From Streptomyces sp. Go-475 (GTDB lineage Bacteria; Actinomycetota; Actinomycetes; Streptomycetales; Streptomycetaceae), in NCBI RefSeq assembly GCF_003330845.1, contig NZ_CP026121.1:4693501-4757500 (forward strand): a DNA stretch of 64,000 nucleotides. Direction: 5' to 3'. The translations under genes and the position numbers were made by a program. A model generated the notes under the pieces. The model saw nothing but the letters and a program-made list of their open reading frames with translations. It searched no databases and was not told where the DNA came from. Shown here piece after piece: positions 37,456 through 45,830 of the stretch (positions within the stretch are counted from its first letter, which is position 1; the number at the start of each line of letters is the position of its first letter).

Positions 37456-39324
37456 ATGACTGAGAGCAACGGGTCCGAAGCGCGGGATCAGCGGGACCAG
37501 CACGAGCAAGAGGTACAGGCGGGACAGCAGGAGCGGATGCCGGACTGGGAGAAGCGCTTCCGCGCGCCCCGGGTCTCCCTGCCCGACTGGGCGGAGGACG
37601 CGCCGGACCGCTCCCTGTTCGTGTCGAACGCGACCGGGACGTACGAGCTGTACGCCTGGGACCGGTCGACGGGCGAGCAGCGCCAGGTGACGGACCGGCC
37701 GAACGGCACGACGGACGGCGTGCTGTCACCGGACGGCGCCTGGATCTGGTGGTTCGACGACAAGGACGGCGACGAGTTCGGCGTGTGGCGCCGCCAGCCC
37801 TTCGAGGGCGGCCCGGACGAGCCGGCCGCCGAGGGCCTTCAGCCCTCGTACCCGGCGGGCCTCGCCCTCGGCCGCGACGGCCGCACGGCGGTCGTCGGCC
37901 GCTCCACCGACGAGGACGGCACGACGATCCACCTCGTCCGCACCGGCGAGGCCCCGGTGGAGATCTACCGCCACCGCGAGTCGGCCGGCGTCGGCGACCT
38001 CTCCCACGACGGCTCGCTCATCGCCATCGAGCACACCGAGCACGGCGACGCGATGCACTCCGCCCTGCGCGTCCTGCGCCCCGACGGCACGCCGGTCGCC
38101 GACCTCGACGACACCAAGGGCGGCACGCGTGAGCTGGGCCTGGAGGTCCTCGGCTTCGCCCCCGTCGACGGCGACACACGCCTGCTCATCGGCCACCAGC
38201 GCCGGGGCCGCTGGGAGCCCCTCGTCTGGGACGTGGCCACCGGTGAGGAGACGGACCTGGCGCTGGAGCTGCCCGGCGACGTCAGCGCCGAGTGGTACCC
38301 GGACGGCACCGGCCTGCTCGTCGTGCACGGCTTCGAGGCCCGCAGCGAGCTGTTCCGCTACGACCTGGCGAGCCGCGCCCTGACCGAGATCCCGACCCCG
38401 CCCGGCACGGTCTCCGGTGCCACGGCCCGGCCCGACGGCAGCGTGGAGTACCTGTGGTCCTCGGCGGCCGAGCCGTCGGCGGTGCGCTCCACGGCGGGCG
38501 GTGTCGTCCTCGACCCGCCCGGCATGAAGTCGCCCGGCTCGGTGCCGGTGGAGGACGTGTGGGTGGAGGGCCCGGGCGGGCGCATCCACGCCCTCGTGCA
38601 GAAGCCGGCGGGCGCCACCGGCCCGCTCCCCACGGTCTTCGACATCCACGGCGGCCCGACCTGGCACGACAGCGACTCCTTCGCGGCGGGCCCCGCGGCC
38701 TGGGTCGACCACGGCTACGCGGTGATCCGTGTCAACTACCGCGGCTCGACGGGCTACGGCCGCGCCTGGACGGACGCCCTGAAGCACCGCGTCGGCCTCA
38801 TCGAGCTGGAGGACATCGCCGCGGTCCGTGAATGGGCCGTCGCCTCGGGCCTCGCGGACCCCGACCGCCTCGTCCTCACCGGCGGTTCGTGGGGCGGCTA
38901 CCTGACCCTCCTCGGCCTCGGCGTCCAGCCCGACGCGTGGACCCTGGGCATCGCGGCGGTTCCCGTCGCCGACTACGTCACGGCGTACCACGACGAGATG
39001 GAAGCGCTGAAGGCGATGGACCGCACGCTCCTCGGCGGCACCCCGGAGGAGGTCCCCGAGCGCTTCGAGGCCTCGTCCCCGCTCACCTACGTAGACCAGG
39101 TCAAGGCCCCGGTCTACATCTCCGCCGGTGTCAACGACCCCCGCTGCCCGATCCGCCAGATCGAGAACTACGTCAAGCGCCTGGAGGCGAGGGGAGCGGT
39201 CCACGAGGTGTACCGCTACGACGCCGGACACGGGTCGCTGGTGGTGGACGAGCGGATCAAGCAGGTCCGGCTGGAGCTGGAGTTCGCGGAGCGGCACCTG
39301 AAGGGGGTTTCGGGCGCCCAGTAG
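37456..39324 (+). CDS. S9-family (prolyl oligopeptidase-like) peptidase
   Basis: 622-aa cytoplasmic enzyme: an N-terminal beta-propeller (repeats such as LFVSNATGTYELYAWDRSTG) and a C-terminal alpha/beta-hydrolase. The catalytic Ser is at about residue 478 in TGGSWGGYLT, Asp at about 561 in GVNDPRCP, and His at about 592 in DAGHGS. It resembles acylaminoacyl or dipeptidyl peptidases. CAGTAT lies 6 nt before ATG 37456, so the mRNA may be leaderless; an in-frame GTG 37441 is an alternative. N-terminal 35 residues are Glu/Gln-rich. Confidence 0.93.
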   Translation: MTESNGSEARDQRDQHEQEVQAGQQERMPDWEKRFRAPRVSLPDWAEDAPDRSLFVSNATGTYELYAWDRSTGEQRQVTDRPNGTTDGVLSPDGAWIWWFDDKDGDEFGVWRRQPFEGGPDEPAAEGLQPSYPAGLALGRDGRTAVVGRSTDEDGTTIHLVRTGEAPVEIYRHRESAGVGDLSHDGSLIAIEHTEHGDAMHSALRVLRPDGTPVADLDDTKGGTRELGLEVLGFAPVDGDTRLLIGHQRRGRWEPLVWDVATGEETDLALELPGDVSAEWYPDGTGLLVVHGFEARSELFRYDLASRALTEIPTPPGTVSGATARPDGSVEYLWSSAAEPSAVRSTAGGVVLDPPGMKSPGSVPVEDVWVEGPGGRIHALVQKPAGATGPLPTVFDIHGGPTWHDSDSFAAGPAAWVDHGYAVIRVNYRGSTGYGRAWTDALKHRVGLIELEDIAAVREWAVASGLADPDRLVLTGGSWGGYLTLLGLGVQPDAWTLGIAAVPVADYVTAYHDEMEALKAMDRTLLGGTPEEVPERFEASSPLTYVDQVKAPVYISAGVNDPRCPIRQIENYVKRLEARGAVHEVYRYDAGHGSLVVDERIKQVRLELEFAERHLKGVSGAQ

Positions 39325-39327
39325 TTC

Positions 39328-39491
39328 GGGGCGCGTGTGGTGTGGCGGCTGCGGGTGCTGCGTGGCTGATCGCGCAGTTCCCCGCGCCCCTTGGGACGCT
39401 GTCCCGCGGGCATGCGTGCCGCCTGGGGCGGCACGGGTGGGCGATGGGGGTCCCCCTGCTCGAGCGAAGCCGAGAGCTTGGGGGAGGCACC
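39328..39491. repeat. Composite Streptomyces interspersed repeat, copy 2
   Basis: Two known-type elements back to back. The first has GGGGCGCG (39328-39335) facing CGCGCCCC (39383-39390) and includes CTGATCGCGCAGTTCCCCGC, a sequence I recall from many Streptomyces intergenic regions. The second (39423-39491) repeats the element at 36378-36444. It sits between convergent genes, where it may act as terminator. Confidence 0.8.
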
Positions 39492-39593
39492 CCGCCGCGC
39501 CGGGTCGCGACAACGCCCCGGCCTCGGAACAACGCCGGGCACCTTGTCACGCCGAGCCGTGCGAGACACCGCTCGGCGTCGCACCGCTCGGCG

Positions 39594-41489
39594 TCACGCC
39601 CCCGCCCGCTCCCGCCGCCTCCGCCCCAGCAACTCCGCCAGCCCCCGCCGCGTCGCCGCCAGCACCACCCGGTCCCCGGCCCCCAGCACATACGTGGACG
39701 GCAGATCCCACACCAGCCCCGAAGCCGGCGCGCCGGCCTCCTCGGCGCTCTCCCCGTCACCCCGCCGCCCGGAAGGAGCCGTGTTGAGCGCCAGCACCCG
39801 CCACGCCCCGGCCCGGAACGCGTCCCCGACGGTCCGCCCCTCCAACTGCGGATGCCCGGCCACCTCCAGCTCCGCGAACAGCAGCACCCGCCGCTCCACC
39901 GGGATCGCCCCCAGGATCTGCCGCCCCATCATCGCCCCGGCGAACGCGGGCGCGGCCAGGTGCGACACACTCCGGCTCCGCGTCAGGGCGAACGGGTGCG
40001 CGGCCCGGAGCGTCCGGTACACGGCCGTCGCGAAGTCGTCGTCGTACAGCCGCAGCACGACCCGCAGATCCGGCCGCACGGACCGGGCGTACAGCGCGGC
40101 CTCCAGATTCGTGGTGTCCGCACTGGTCAACGCCAGCAGCGCGTCCGCCCGATGGATCTTCGCGGCCTCCAGCACGCCTTCCTGCGTGACGTCCCCGAGC
40201 ACCACCGGCACGCGCAGCCGCCGCGCCGTGGCGAGCCCCCGTGCCTCCGGATCGGACTCCACGCACACCACGGGGATGTGCAGTTCGCGCAGCCGCGTCA
40301 GCACCCGCGTCCCGATCTTGCCGAGCCCGAGCAGCACCACGTGCCCGCCGAGCCCGCGCGGAGGCTTGCGCAGCGCGGACGCGCTGCGGAACGTGCCCAG
40401 GGCCTCCAGCACCGCGGCCAGCAGCACCGGCAGCAGCAGCAACCCGACCAGCCCGGACAGCAGTTGCAGGACCTGCCGCCCCGTCGACGCGTGGTACGCG
40501 GGGTCGTTGATGCCGAAGAGGTCGAGCAGCGTCACGTACGTCGCGTACAGCGGATGCTCCCCGGTCACGAACATCAACGCCACCGCGAGCGCCAGCACAC
40601 ACCCCACCAGCCCCGCCAGCGACCACCGCAGCCGCCGCGAGAACAGGGAGGCGAACGGCGGCACCCCGCCCCGCCCGGCGGGCAGGGCGGGCCCGGAGTA
40701 CGACACCTGCTCCAGCACCACGGTCCCGCGCCCGGTCGCCGACGCCACCGCCGCCTCGTCGGGAAGCAGTCGCGGCCCGTGCTCCCCGCTGCCCTCGGAA
40801 CCGTCCGCGCCGGCCGGGTCGTTGCTCGTCGCGGACAGCAGCGCCAGGGTGCACAGCCCCGGATCGGCCACCTCGCCCGGCCGCGGCGGCTGCCGCTCCA
40901 CCGCGCGCAGCACGAGCCCTTCCGTCTGGACGACCTTGCTGGTGCCGGCCAGGGCGGTCGCGGCCAGCGCGGGCGCGGCCGTGTCGGCGTCGGAGAGCAC
41001 GGTCGTCGACGCGTCGAGTCCCGCGGACCCCGGTTCCGCCCCGCCGGCCAGGGCGGCCGTCTGGTCGAGCAGTTCCTCGATGTGCTGCCCCAACCGCCGG
41101 TTGTACAGCCGCAGTACGAGACGCAGGCGGGGGTTGAGCCGGCGGGCGGTGAGGGCGGCGCGGATGTTGGTCTCGTCGTCGTCGTACACGAGCGCCAGGG
41201 CCGCCGCCCGGTCCACCCCGACCTCGGTGAGCACGGCCTCGGTGACCTCGGCGGCCTCCACGACCTGCTCGCTCCCGGCCGGTTCGGCGCCGGCCGTGCC
41301 GGTCCGGCTGGCGGCGGCGTTCACGACCCGGTCGAGCAGGGCCGCGGAGGCCGCGCGGGCCCGCCCGACCACCGGCTGCCGCACCCGGCGCCCCGAGGGC
41401 GGCACCACCAGCCTGACCTGTTCGCCGTACACGCCCCGCAGTTCGGCGGCGAGCCGGTGCGCGAGCCCGTCGTCGCCGCACACGATCAT
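39594..41489 (-). CDS. Membrane NAD-binding RCK/TrkA-N protein, channel-like
   Basis: 631-aa protein with an N-terminal Rossmann domain (MIVCGDDGLAHRLAAELRGV), two to three transmembrane helices (SLAGLVGCVLALAVALMFVT and LSGLVGLLLLPVLLAAVLEA) and a second TrkA-N domain starting GGHVVLLGLGKIGTRVLTRL, plus a TrkA-C-like C-terminus. Fused RCK and membrane segments suggest an ion channel or a transporter regulator, and resemble actinobacterial potassium-channel-like proteins. The pore signature TVGYG is missing, so ion conduction is uncertain. ATG 41489 chosen for the Rossmann start; an upstream in-frame GTG is possible. Confidence 0.8.
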   Translation of the reverse strand: MIVCGDDGLAHRLAAELRGVYGEQVRLVVPPSGRRVRQPVVGRARAASAALLDRVVNAAASRTGTAGAEPAGSEQVVEAAEVTEAVLTEVGVDRAAALALVYDDDETNIRAALTARRLNPRLRLVLRLYNRRLGQHIEELLDQTAALAGGAEPGSAGLDASTTVLSDADTAAPALAATALAGTSKVVQTEGLVLRAVERQPPRPGEVADPGLCTLALLSATSNDPAGADGSEGSGEHGPRLLPDEAAVASATGRGTVVLEQVSYSGPALPAGRGGVPPFASLFSRRLRWSLAGLVGCVLALAVALMFVTGEHPLYATYVTLLDLFGINDPAYHASTGRQVLQLLSGLVGLLLLPVLLAAVLEALGTFRSASALRKPPRGLGGHVVLLGLGKIGTRVLTRLRELHIPVVCVESDPEARGLATARRLRVPVVLGDVTQEGVLEAAKIHRADALLALTSADTTNLEAALYARSVRPDLRVVLRLYDDDFATAVYRTLRAAHPFALTRSRSVSHLAAPAFAGAMMGRQILGAIPVERRVLLFAELEVAGHPQLEGRTVGDAFRAGAWRVLALNTAPSGRRGDGESAEEAGAPASGLVWDLPSTYVLGAGDRVVLAATRRGLAELLGRRRRERAGA

Positions 41490-41638
41490 GTGCGTGGCCG
41501 TGTCACCCGGCCGGCCTTGGTTCGGAACGCTCCCCACGAGGAGAAGACTGCCGCACGGGGACGGCTGGTTCCACAAGAGGGCCCTGGGGCCTGAACGCCC
41601 GGGCCCGTCCGCGCGTACAGAAGGGGAGGGAAGGGGCT

Positions 41639-42697
41639 ATGCCCGTGCGCACAGGCGGAGGTACCGGGCCCGTGGCCATCACGAAGACCGCCCCGCGGGA
41701 GAGCGGCGAGCACGCGGACACCGATCCGGACCGGGACCGGGACGAGGGCAGGCACCTCAACTCCCCCCTCCTCCTCACCCTGCTGCTGCTCACCGCGGTG
41801 ATGTTCCAGGACCCGATCCGCGGGGCGCTGTCCGCACCCGTGATGCAGAGCTGGATGACGGTGTTCGTCGCCGTCATGGTCCAGGCGCTGCCGTTCCTGG
41901 TGCTCGGCGTGCTGCTCTCGGCGGCGATCGCGGTGTTCGTGCCGCCGTCCTTCTTCGCCCGGGCCCTGCCGAGCCGCCCCGCCCTGGCGGTCCCGGTCGC
42001 GGGCGCGGCGGGCGCGGTGCTCCCGGGCTGCGAGTGCGCGTCGGTCCCGGTGGCCGGAGCCCTGGTCCGCAGGGGTGTCACCCCGGCCGCGGCCCTGGCG
42101 TTCCTGCTGTCGGCGCCCGCCATCAACCCGATCGTGCTGACGGCGACGGCCGTGGCGTTCCCCGGCGACCCGGAGATGGTCCTGGCCCGCTTCGTGGCGA
42201 GCCTGCTGGTGGCCTGCGCGATGGGCTGGCTCTGGCACCGCCTGGGCCGCACGGACTGGCTGCGCCTCCCGGCGGGGACGTCGTACGAGGGGCAGGGCAA
42301 GGGGGCGGCCTTCTGGGACTCGGTGCGGCACGACGTCACGCACGCGGGCGGCTTCCTGGTGATCGGCGCGATGGCCGCGGCGACACTGAAGGCGGTGGTA
42401 CCGGCGGAGTGGCTGCGCGTGGCGGCCGACCACCCGGTGCTGTCGGTCCTGGCCCTCGCGGTGCTGGCCGTGCTCCTCTCCATCTGCTCGGAGGCGGACG
42501 CGTTCGTGGCGGCCTCGCTGACCCAGTTCTCCCTGACGGCCCGTCTGACGTTCCTGGTGGTGGGGCCGATGATCGACCTGAAGCTCTTCGCGATGCAGGC
42601 GGGCACCTTCGGCCGCGCCTTCGCCCTGCGGTTCGCCCCCGCGACCTTCGCCCTGGCCGTCGTCGTGTCGGCCCTGACCGGAACGGTCCTGCTGTGA
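41639..42697 (+). CDS. YraQ/DUF318-family permease
   Basis: 352-aa membrane permease (COG0701) with about eight helices. Family motifs include PGCECASVPVAGALVRRG (two Cys) and LLSAPAINPIVLTATA. The final LTARLTFLVVGPMIDLKLFA is also typical. Family members are paired with a TIGR03943/DUF1980 protein, as here, and have been associated with metal handling in Firmicutes; zinc or other metal transport is inferred only. ATG 41639 follows GGGAAGGGG. The stop overlaps the next gene (GTGA). Confidence 0.9.
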   Translation: MPVRTGGGTGPVAITKTAPRESGEHADTDPDRDRDEGRHLNSPLLLTLLLLTAVMFQDPIRGALSAPVMQSWMTVFVAVMVQALPFLVLGVLLSAAIAVFVPPSFFARALPSRPALAVPVAGAAGAVLPGCECASVPVAGALVRRGVTPAAALAFLLSAPAINPIVLTATAVAFPGDPEMVLARFVASLLVACAMGWLWHRLGRTDWLRLPAGTSYEGQGKGAAFWDSVRHDVTHAGGFLVIGAMAAATLKAVVPAEWLRVAADHPVLSVLALAVLAVLLSICSEADAFVAASLTQFSLTARLTFLVVGPMIDLKLFAMQAGTFGRAFALRFAPATFALAVVVSALTGTVLL

Positions 42698-43632
42698 ACC
42701 GCCTGGCCCAGTCGGCCCTGCTCTTCCTGCTCGGCGCGACCCTGCTGCACGCCGCCACGACCGACCTCTACCTCCGCTACGTCAAGTCGGGCCTGCGCCC
42801 GCTTGTCCTGCTGGCGGGCGCGGTACTGATCGCGACGGCGGCGGCGACGCTCTGGTACGACCACCGCCGCGGCAAGGCGGCCGCCCGCGGTGAGGCGGCC
42901 GTCCTTCCCCACGAGCCGCGTCGCGGTGAGGCGGCCGTCCTTCCCCACGAGCCGCGTCGCGGTGAGGCGGCCGTCCTTCCCCACGAGCCGCGTCGCGGTG
43001 AGGCGGCCGTCCTTCCCCACGAGCCGCGTCGCGGTGAGGCGGCCGTCCTTCCCCACGAGCCGCGTCGCGGTGAGGCGGCCGTCCTTCCCCACGAGCCGCG
43101 TCGCGGTGAGGCAGCCGCCCATCCCCACGAACCTCGCGTCTCCTGGCTGCTCACCCTCCCGGTGCTCGCTCTGATCCTGGTCGCCCCGCCGGCCCTCGGC
43201 TCCTACAGCGCCGCCCACACCGGCACGGCCCTGACCAAACCCTTCGGCTTCCCGGACCTCCCCGACGGCGACCCCCTCCGCCTCGGTGTCGCCGACTACG
43301 CGGGCCGGGCGGTCTACGACGACGGCCGCTCCCTGCGCGGCCGCCAGTTGAAGATCACCGGCTTCGTCACGCTGGACCGGACGGGCACCCCCTACCTGGT
43401 CCGCATGGGCCTCAACTGCTGCGCCGCGGACGCCCAGCCGGTCAAGATCGCCCTGACCGGCAACGTCCCTCCGGTCCTGAGGCCGGACACGTGGCTGGAG
43501 GTAACCGGCCGCTACACACCCCGCCGCACCCGGGACCCCGTCAACGACGGCCCCATCCCGTACCTCGAGGTCACCGGCTCCCGCCCGGTCGCCACCCCGC
43601 ACGACCCCTACGACGAGACGTGGAACACCTGA
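42694..43632 (+). CDS. TIGR03943/DUF1980-family membrane protein with repeat insert
   Basis: 312-aa partner of the YraQ-type permease. Two N-terminal helices (LAQSALLFLLGATLLHAATT and RPLVLLAGAVLIATAAATLW) are followed by a repeat of RGEAAVLPHEPR, six exact copies and one altered. A third helix (LLTLPVLALILVAPPALGSY) precedes the conserved C-terminal domain with RQLKITGFVTLDRTGTPYLV, MGLNCCAADAQPVKI and an OB-like fold. The repeat insert, with one His and several Glu/Arg per unit, is unusual and might bind metal (inference). GTG 42694 overlaps the permease stop. Confidence 0.88.
   Translation: MNRLAQSALLFLLGATLLHAATTDLYLRYVKSGLRPLVLLAGAVLIATAAATLWYDHRRGKAAARGEAAVLPHEPRRGEAAVLPHEPRRGEAAVLPHEPRRGEAAVLPHEPRRGEAAVLPHEPRRGEAAVLPHEPRRGEAAAHPHEPRVSWLLTLPVLALILVAPPALGSYSAAHTGTALTKPFGFPDLPDGDPLRLGVADYAGRAVYDDGRSLRGRQLKITGFVTLDRTGTPYLVRMGLNCCAADAQPVKIALTGNVPPVLRPDTWLEVTGRYTPRRTRDPVNDGPIPYLEVTGSRPVATPHDPYDETWNT
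42889..43137 (+). repeat. 36-bp tandem repeat array (in-frame)
   Basis: Units of 36 bp begin at 42889, 42925, 42961, 42997, 43033 and 43069, with a degenerate seventh at 43105. The first six are identical at the DNA level, so the expansion is recent or under gene conversion. Encodes RGEAAVLPHEPR in the loop of the host membrane protein. Copy change keeps the frame. Confidence 0.97.
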
Positions 43633-43697
43633 CGGAGGCGTAGTAGAAATGCCCCTCCCGGGTACCCGGAGAAGCCGCTGATCAGCGAGGGGGATCG

Positions 43698-44105
43698 ATG
43701 ACCACACTCGAAGGGGAGCGCACCGCCGAACTCGACCCGGCGCTCCTGACCGAGGCCCGTGAGCGACTCGCCAAGGCCGACAGCAGAGCGGGACTGACCC
43801 TGGCGACCCTGGGCGCGGCCCTGACCGCCCTGCTCGGCGCGATCACCGCCGGCGTCATCGCGCCCGGCCAGTACCCGGCGATCCCGCAACTCCTCGTCTG
43901 GTCCGGCTGCGCGGCCTGCGCCCCGGCGCTGGTCCTGCTCGGCCTCGCGGCCCAGCCCCGGCCCGGCTCCGGCCACGAGACCCGCCTGGAGTCCCTGGCC
44001 CGCGCGACCTCGCTCAAGTACCGCCGTATACGCCTGGCGATGCTGTGGGGCGCGGCCTTCCTCGCCCTGACCCTCGCGGGAACCCTGGCGGGAACGCTCG
44101 CCTGA
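43698..44105 (+). CDS. Small membrane protein, Pycsar-effector (DUF5706)-like
   Basis: 135-aa protein with an N-terminal helix ERLAKADSRAGLTLATLGAA, leading into two hydrophobic helices (ALTALLGAITAGVIA and SGCAACAPALVLLGL) and a third near the C-terminus. The D-x-R/K-A-x-x-L pattern before the first membrane helix is typical of DUF5706/PycTM-type membrane effectors, but no cyclic-nucleotide cyclase is adjacent. Start ATG follows CGAGGGGGA. Could instead be a housekeeping membrane protein of the same family, which is common in Streptomyces. Confidence 0.6.
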   Translation: MTTLEGERTAELDPALLTEARERLAKADSRAGLTLATLGAALTALLGAITAGVIAPGQYPAIPQLLVWSGCAACAPALVLLGLAAQPRPGSGHETRLESLARATSLKYRRIRLAMLWGAAFLALTLAGTLAGTLA

Positions 44106-44111
44106 CCGGAA

Positions 44112-44915
44112 TCACCGCTCCCCTGCGGCGCGGGGGTCGTACACCCACACGGCGACCTCGCCCCCGCAGTCCAGACACGCCGTCATCGCCAGCGCCCGGG
44201 CGACCTGCCGGGCGCCCTCCGCGCTGCTGACGGTCCCGCCCATCGGCGTGCCCGCACGCTTCAGCTCCCGTAGGTGGATCAGGTGCGGCGAGTAGATCCG
44301 CAGGCAGGTCACACACTGCAGCGGCGCCCGCATGACGGCCCGGGTCTGCGGGGCCTGTTCGCCGAAGGCCGTCGACAGTGCGTCGTACAAGGGGTAAAGG
44401 TCGCTCGCCGAGGCCGCGTCGATGGTGGTCTTCAGCAGCGCGATGTTCCCCGCGACGGCGTCCCGGCTGAACGCGTCGAAGTCCTCGTGCGGGGTGAGGT
44501 GCCGTCCCCGGACCACGAGTTCCCGCCGCGGCACCCCGTCACCCTCCCGGCCGGTCGTCTCGTCCCCGACGAACCGGACGAAGACGCCACCACGATCATT
44601 GAAGGTGTTGCGGACGACCCGGTACCGCGAGGTCGTCAGGTCACCCCGGAGCCCGTGCCGGGCGAGGACCTCCCCGATGAACACGTCGTCGGCCCGTCGC
44701 ACGTCGGCGATCCACAGGGCTTCCAACTCCCCGGCGGCATCCCGCATCAGCACGTGCTCGTCCCCGACGGACCGCCTCGCCTCCGGCTGATCCCCCGGCT
44801 GATCCCCCGGCTGATCCTCCGACTGGGACACCGCCGCATCCCCGGACCGCCCCTCGGGCCCCCGCCCCTGCGGCCGCTCCCGCCGCTCCCTCCACCTACG
44901 GAACAACGTCACCAC
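44112..44915 (-). CDS. Hypothetical protein with four-Cys zinc-ribbon-like end
   Basis: 267-aa soluble protein. The basic N-terminus (LFRRWRERRERPQGRG) is followed by a short Asp-Gln-Pro-Gly repeat, a middle domain with VFIGEVLARHGLRGDLTTSR, and a C-terminal part with CVTCLRIY and CLDCGGEVAVWVY, which looks like a Cys4 zinc ribbon split by 40 residues. Not recognised. The start is in a GTG-rich run (GTG GTT GTG GTG); the third codon at 44915 has GGGAGG at best spacing. Convergent with the small membrane gene, 6 nt apart. Confidence 0.6.
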   Translation of the reverse strand: MVTLFRRWRERRERPQGRGPEGRSGDAAVSQSEDQPGDQPGDQPEARRSVGDEHVLMRDAAGELEALWIADVRRADDVFIGEVLARHGLRGDLTTSRYRVVRNTFNDRGGVFVRFVGDETTGREGDGVPRRELVVRGRHLTPHEDFDAFSRDAVAGNIALLKTTIDAASASDLYPLYDALSTAFGEQAPQTRAVMRAPLQCVTCLRIYSPHLIHLRELKRAGTPMGGTVSSAEGARQVARALAMTACLDCGGEVAVWVYDPRAAGER

Positions 44916-44954
44916 AACCACCGCCTCCCACTCCAGGCACGCCCTGCGGATCGT

Positions 44955-45680
44955 TCACGCCAGCTTCTCTCCGCCGCGCTTCTCGGCACGGGTCAGCAGC
45001 TCCCACGGCAGCAACGCCGTCACGTTCCGGTCGGCGGCGAGATATGCGAGGTGCAGGGCGCGCTTCGGCTCGTCCACGCAGACCAGCCAGTGCGCGACGT
45101 CGACCCGTCCGAGCGGCGCGCCGGCACCCCGGAACACGCCGTCCACCCACTGGATGTACCCGCCGGGCATGAGCCGCCGGATCTGCCGCGGTCTCGCGCG
45201 GGGCAGCAGGCTCACGACCACGTGCACGTCGTCCCCGAACGACCGCCCGGCACCGTCCCGCGCCTCGGCGACGAACGCCAGCGCGCCGTCCTCCGCGAGC
45301 CGCCGCCACCCCGCCCGCCGGGTCAGTGCCATACCGGTGGCCTCGACCTTGTCCATGTGCTGCGGGATGACCCGCCGCACCCAGCCGTTGACCTCCTCCG
45401 CCCACACCACCACGGCCACGACCAGCCGCCCCCCAGGCACCTCGTACCGGTACGTGGCCGCACGGGACAGCGAACCGGGCGCGACCTCGCCCTCCCTCTC
45501 GAGCCGGAACACCAGGGCCTCGGCGAGCCCCTCGCTCGGATCCCCCGCCGGATAGGTGGTGAGCCGCGTCCCCGCCAGCTCACCCCCGGACTCCCGCTCG
45601 ATCGAGTCCACGAGCCCACGGATCTCCCCGACGTCGAGGTCGTCCCCCTGATGCAGAATCAGCACACGCTCCGCGCCCAT
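44955..45680 (-). CDS. Hypothetical protein
   Basis: 241-aa soluble protein starting MGAERVLILHQGDDLDVGEI. I do not recognise a family. It has alternating strand/helix character, with VPGGRLVVAVVVWAEEVNGW and DDVHVVVSLLPRARPRQIRR and no signal peptide. It lies just upstream of the 44112 gene on the same strand with a 39-nt gap, so the two are probably cotranscribed. Next to the low-GC segment. Confidence 0.6.
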   Translation of the reverse strand: MGAERVLILHQGDDLDVGEIRGLVDSIERESGGELAGTRLTTYPAGDPSEGLAEALVFRLEREGEVAPGSLSRAATYRYEVPGGRLVVAVVVWAEEVNGWVRRVIPQHMDKVEATGMALTRRAGWRRLAEDGALAFVAEARDGAGRSFGDDVHVVVSLLPRARPRQIRRLMPGGYIQWVDGVFRGAGAPLGRVDVAHWLVCVDEPKRALHLAYLAADRNVTALLPWELLTRAEKRGGEKLA

Positions 45681-45769
45681 GCGGGCATGGCACCACACGG
45701 GGGCCGGGACCGGTCCCGGGCGCGGGAGGGCTGGCGCCACAGGCCTCTGGAAAACGCTGAAACTGCAGA

Positions 45770-45797
45770 GGGCCCCGACCGTTGCCGGTTGGGACCC
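45770..45797. terminator. Hairpin between the unknown gene and the ParB-like gene
   Basis: GGGCCCCGACCG (45770-45781) pairs with CGGTTGGGACCC (45786-45797) around a short loop with one mismatch and one G-T pair. It lies between the stop of the ParB-like gene and the start of the 44955 gene, both on the minus strand. Likely a terminator for the ParB-like gene. Confidence 0.5.
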
Positions 45798-45830
45798 CAG
45801 ACCAGAGGGAAGGTCGCGCGGTTTCCTGCC

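Noticed and set aside
39594..41489. Potassium channel with selectivity filter
   Set aside because: No TVGYG-like filter was found in the membrane region, so it is described only as channel-like.
42889..43137. Tandem arrays at 26169, 42889, 49880 and 54849 as CRISPR arrays
   Set aside because: There are no unique spacers between units; these are direct tandem repeats, and no cas genes are present.
42777..43154. Repeat-rich minus-strand frame and a plus-strand frame over the 36-bp array
   Set aside because: Repeats with length divisible by three keep all frames open; both are shadows of the TIGR03943 gene.
39391..43632. A 1413-codon open frame on the plus strand
   Set aside because: It runs through the antisense of the RCK gene and out of frame through the YraQ and Nth-side genes; it coincides with TIGR03943 only in its last part, which starts at GTG 42694.
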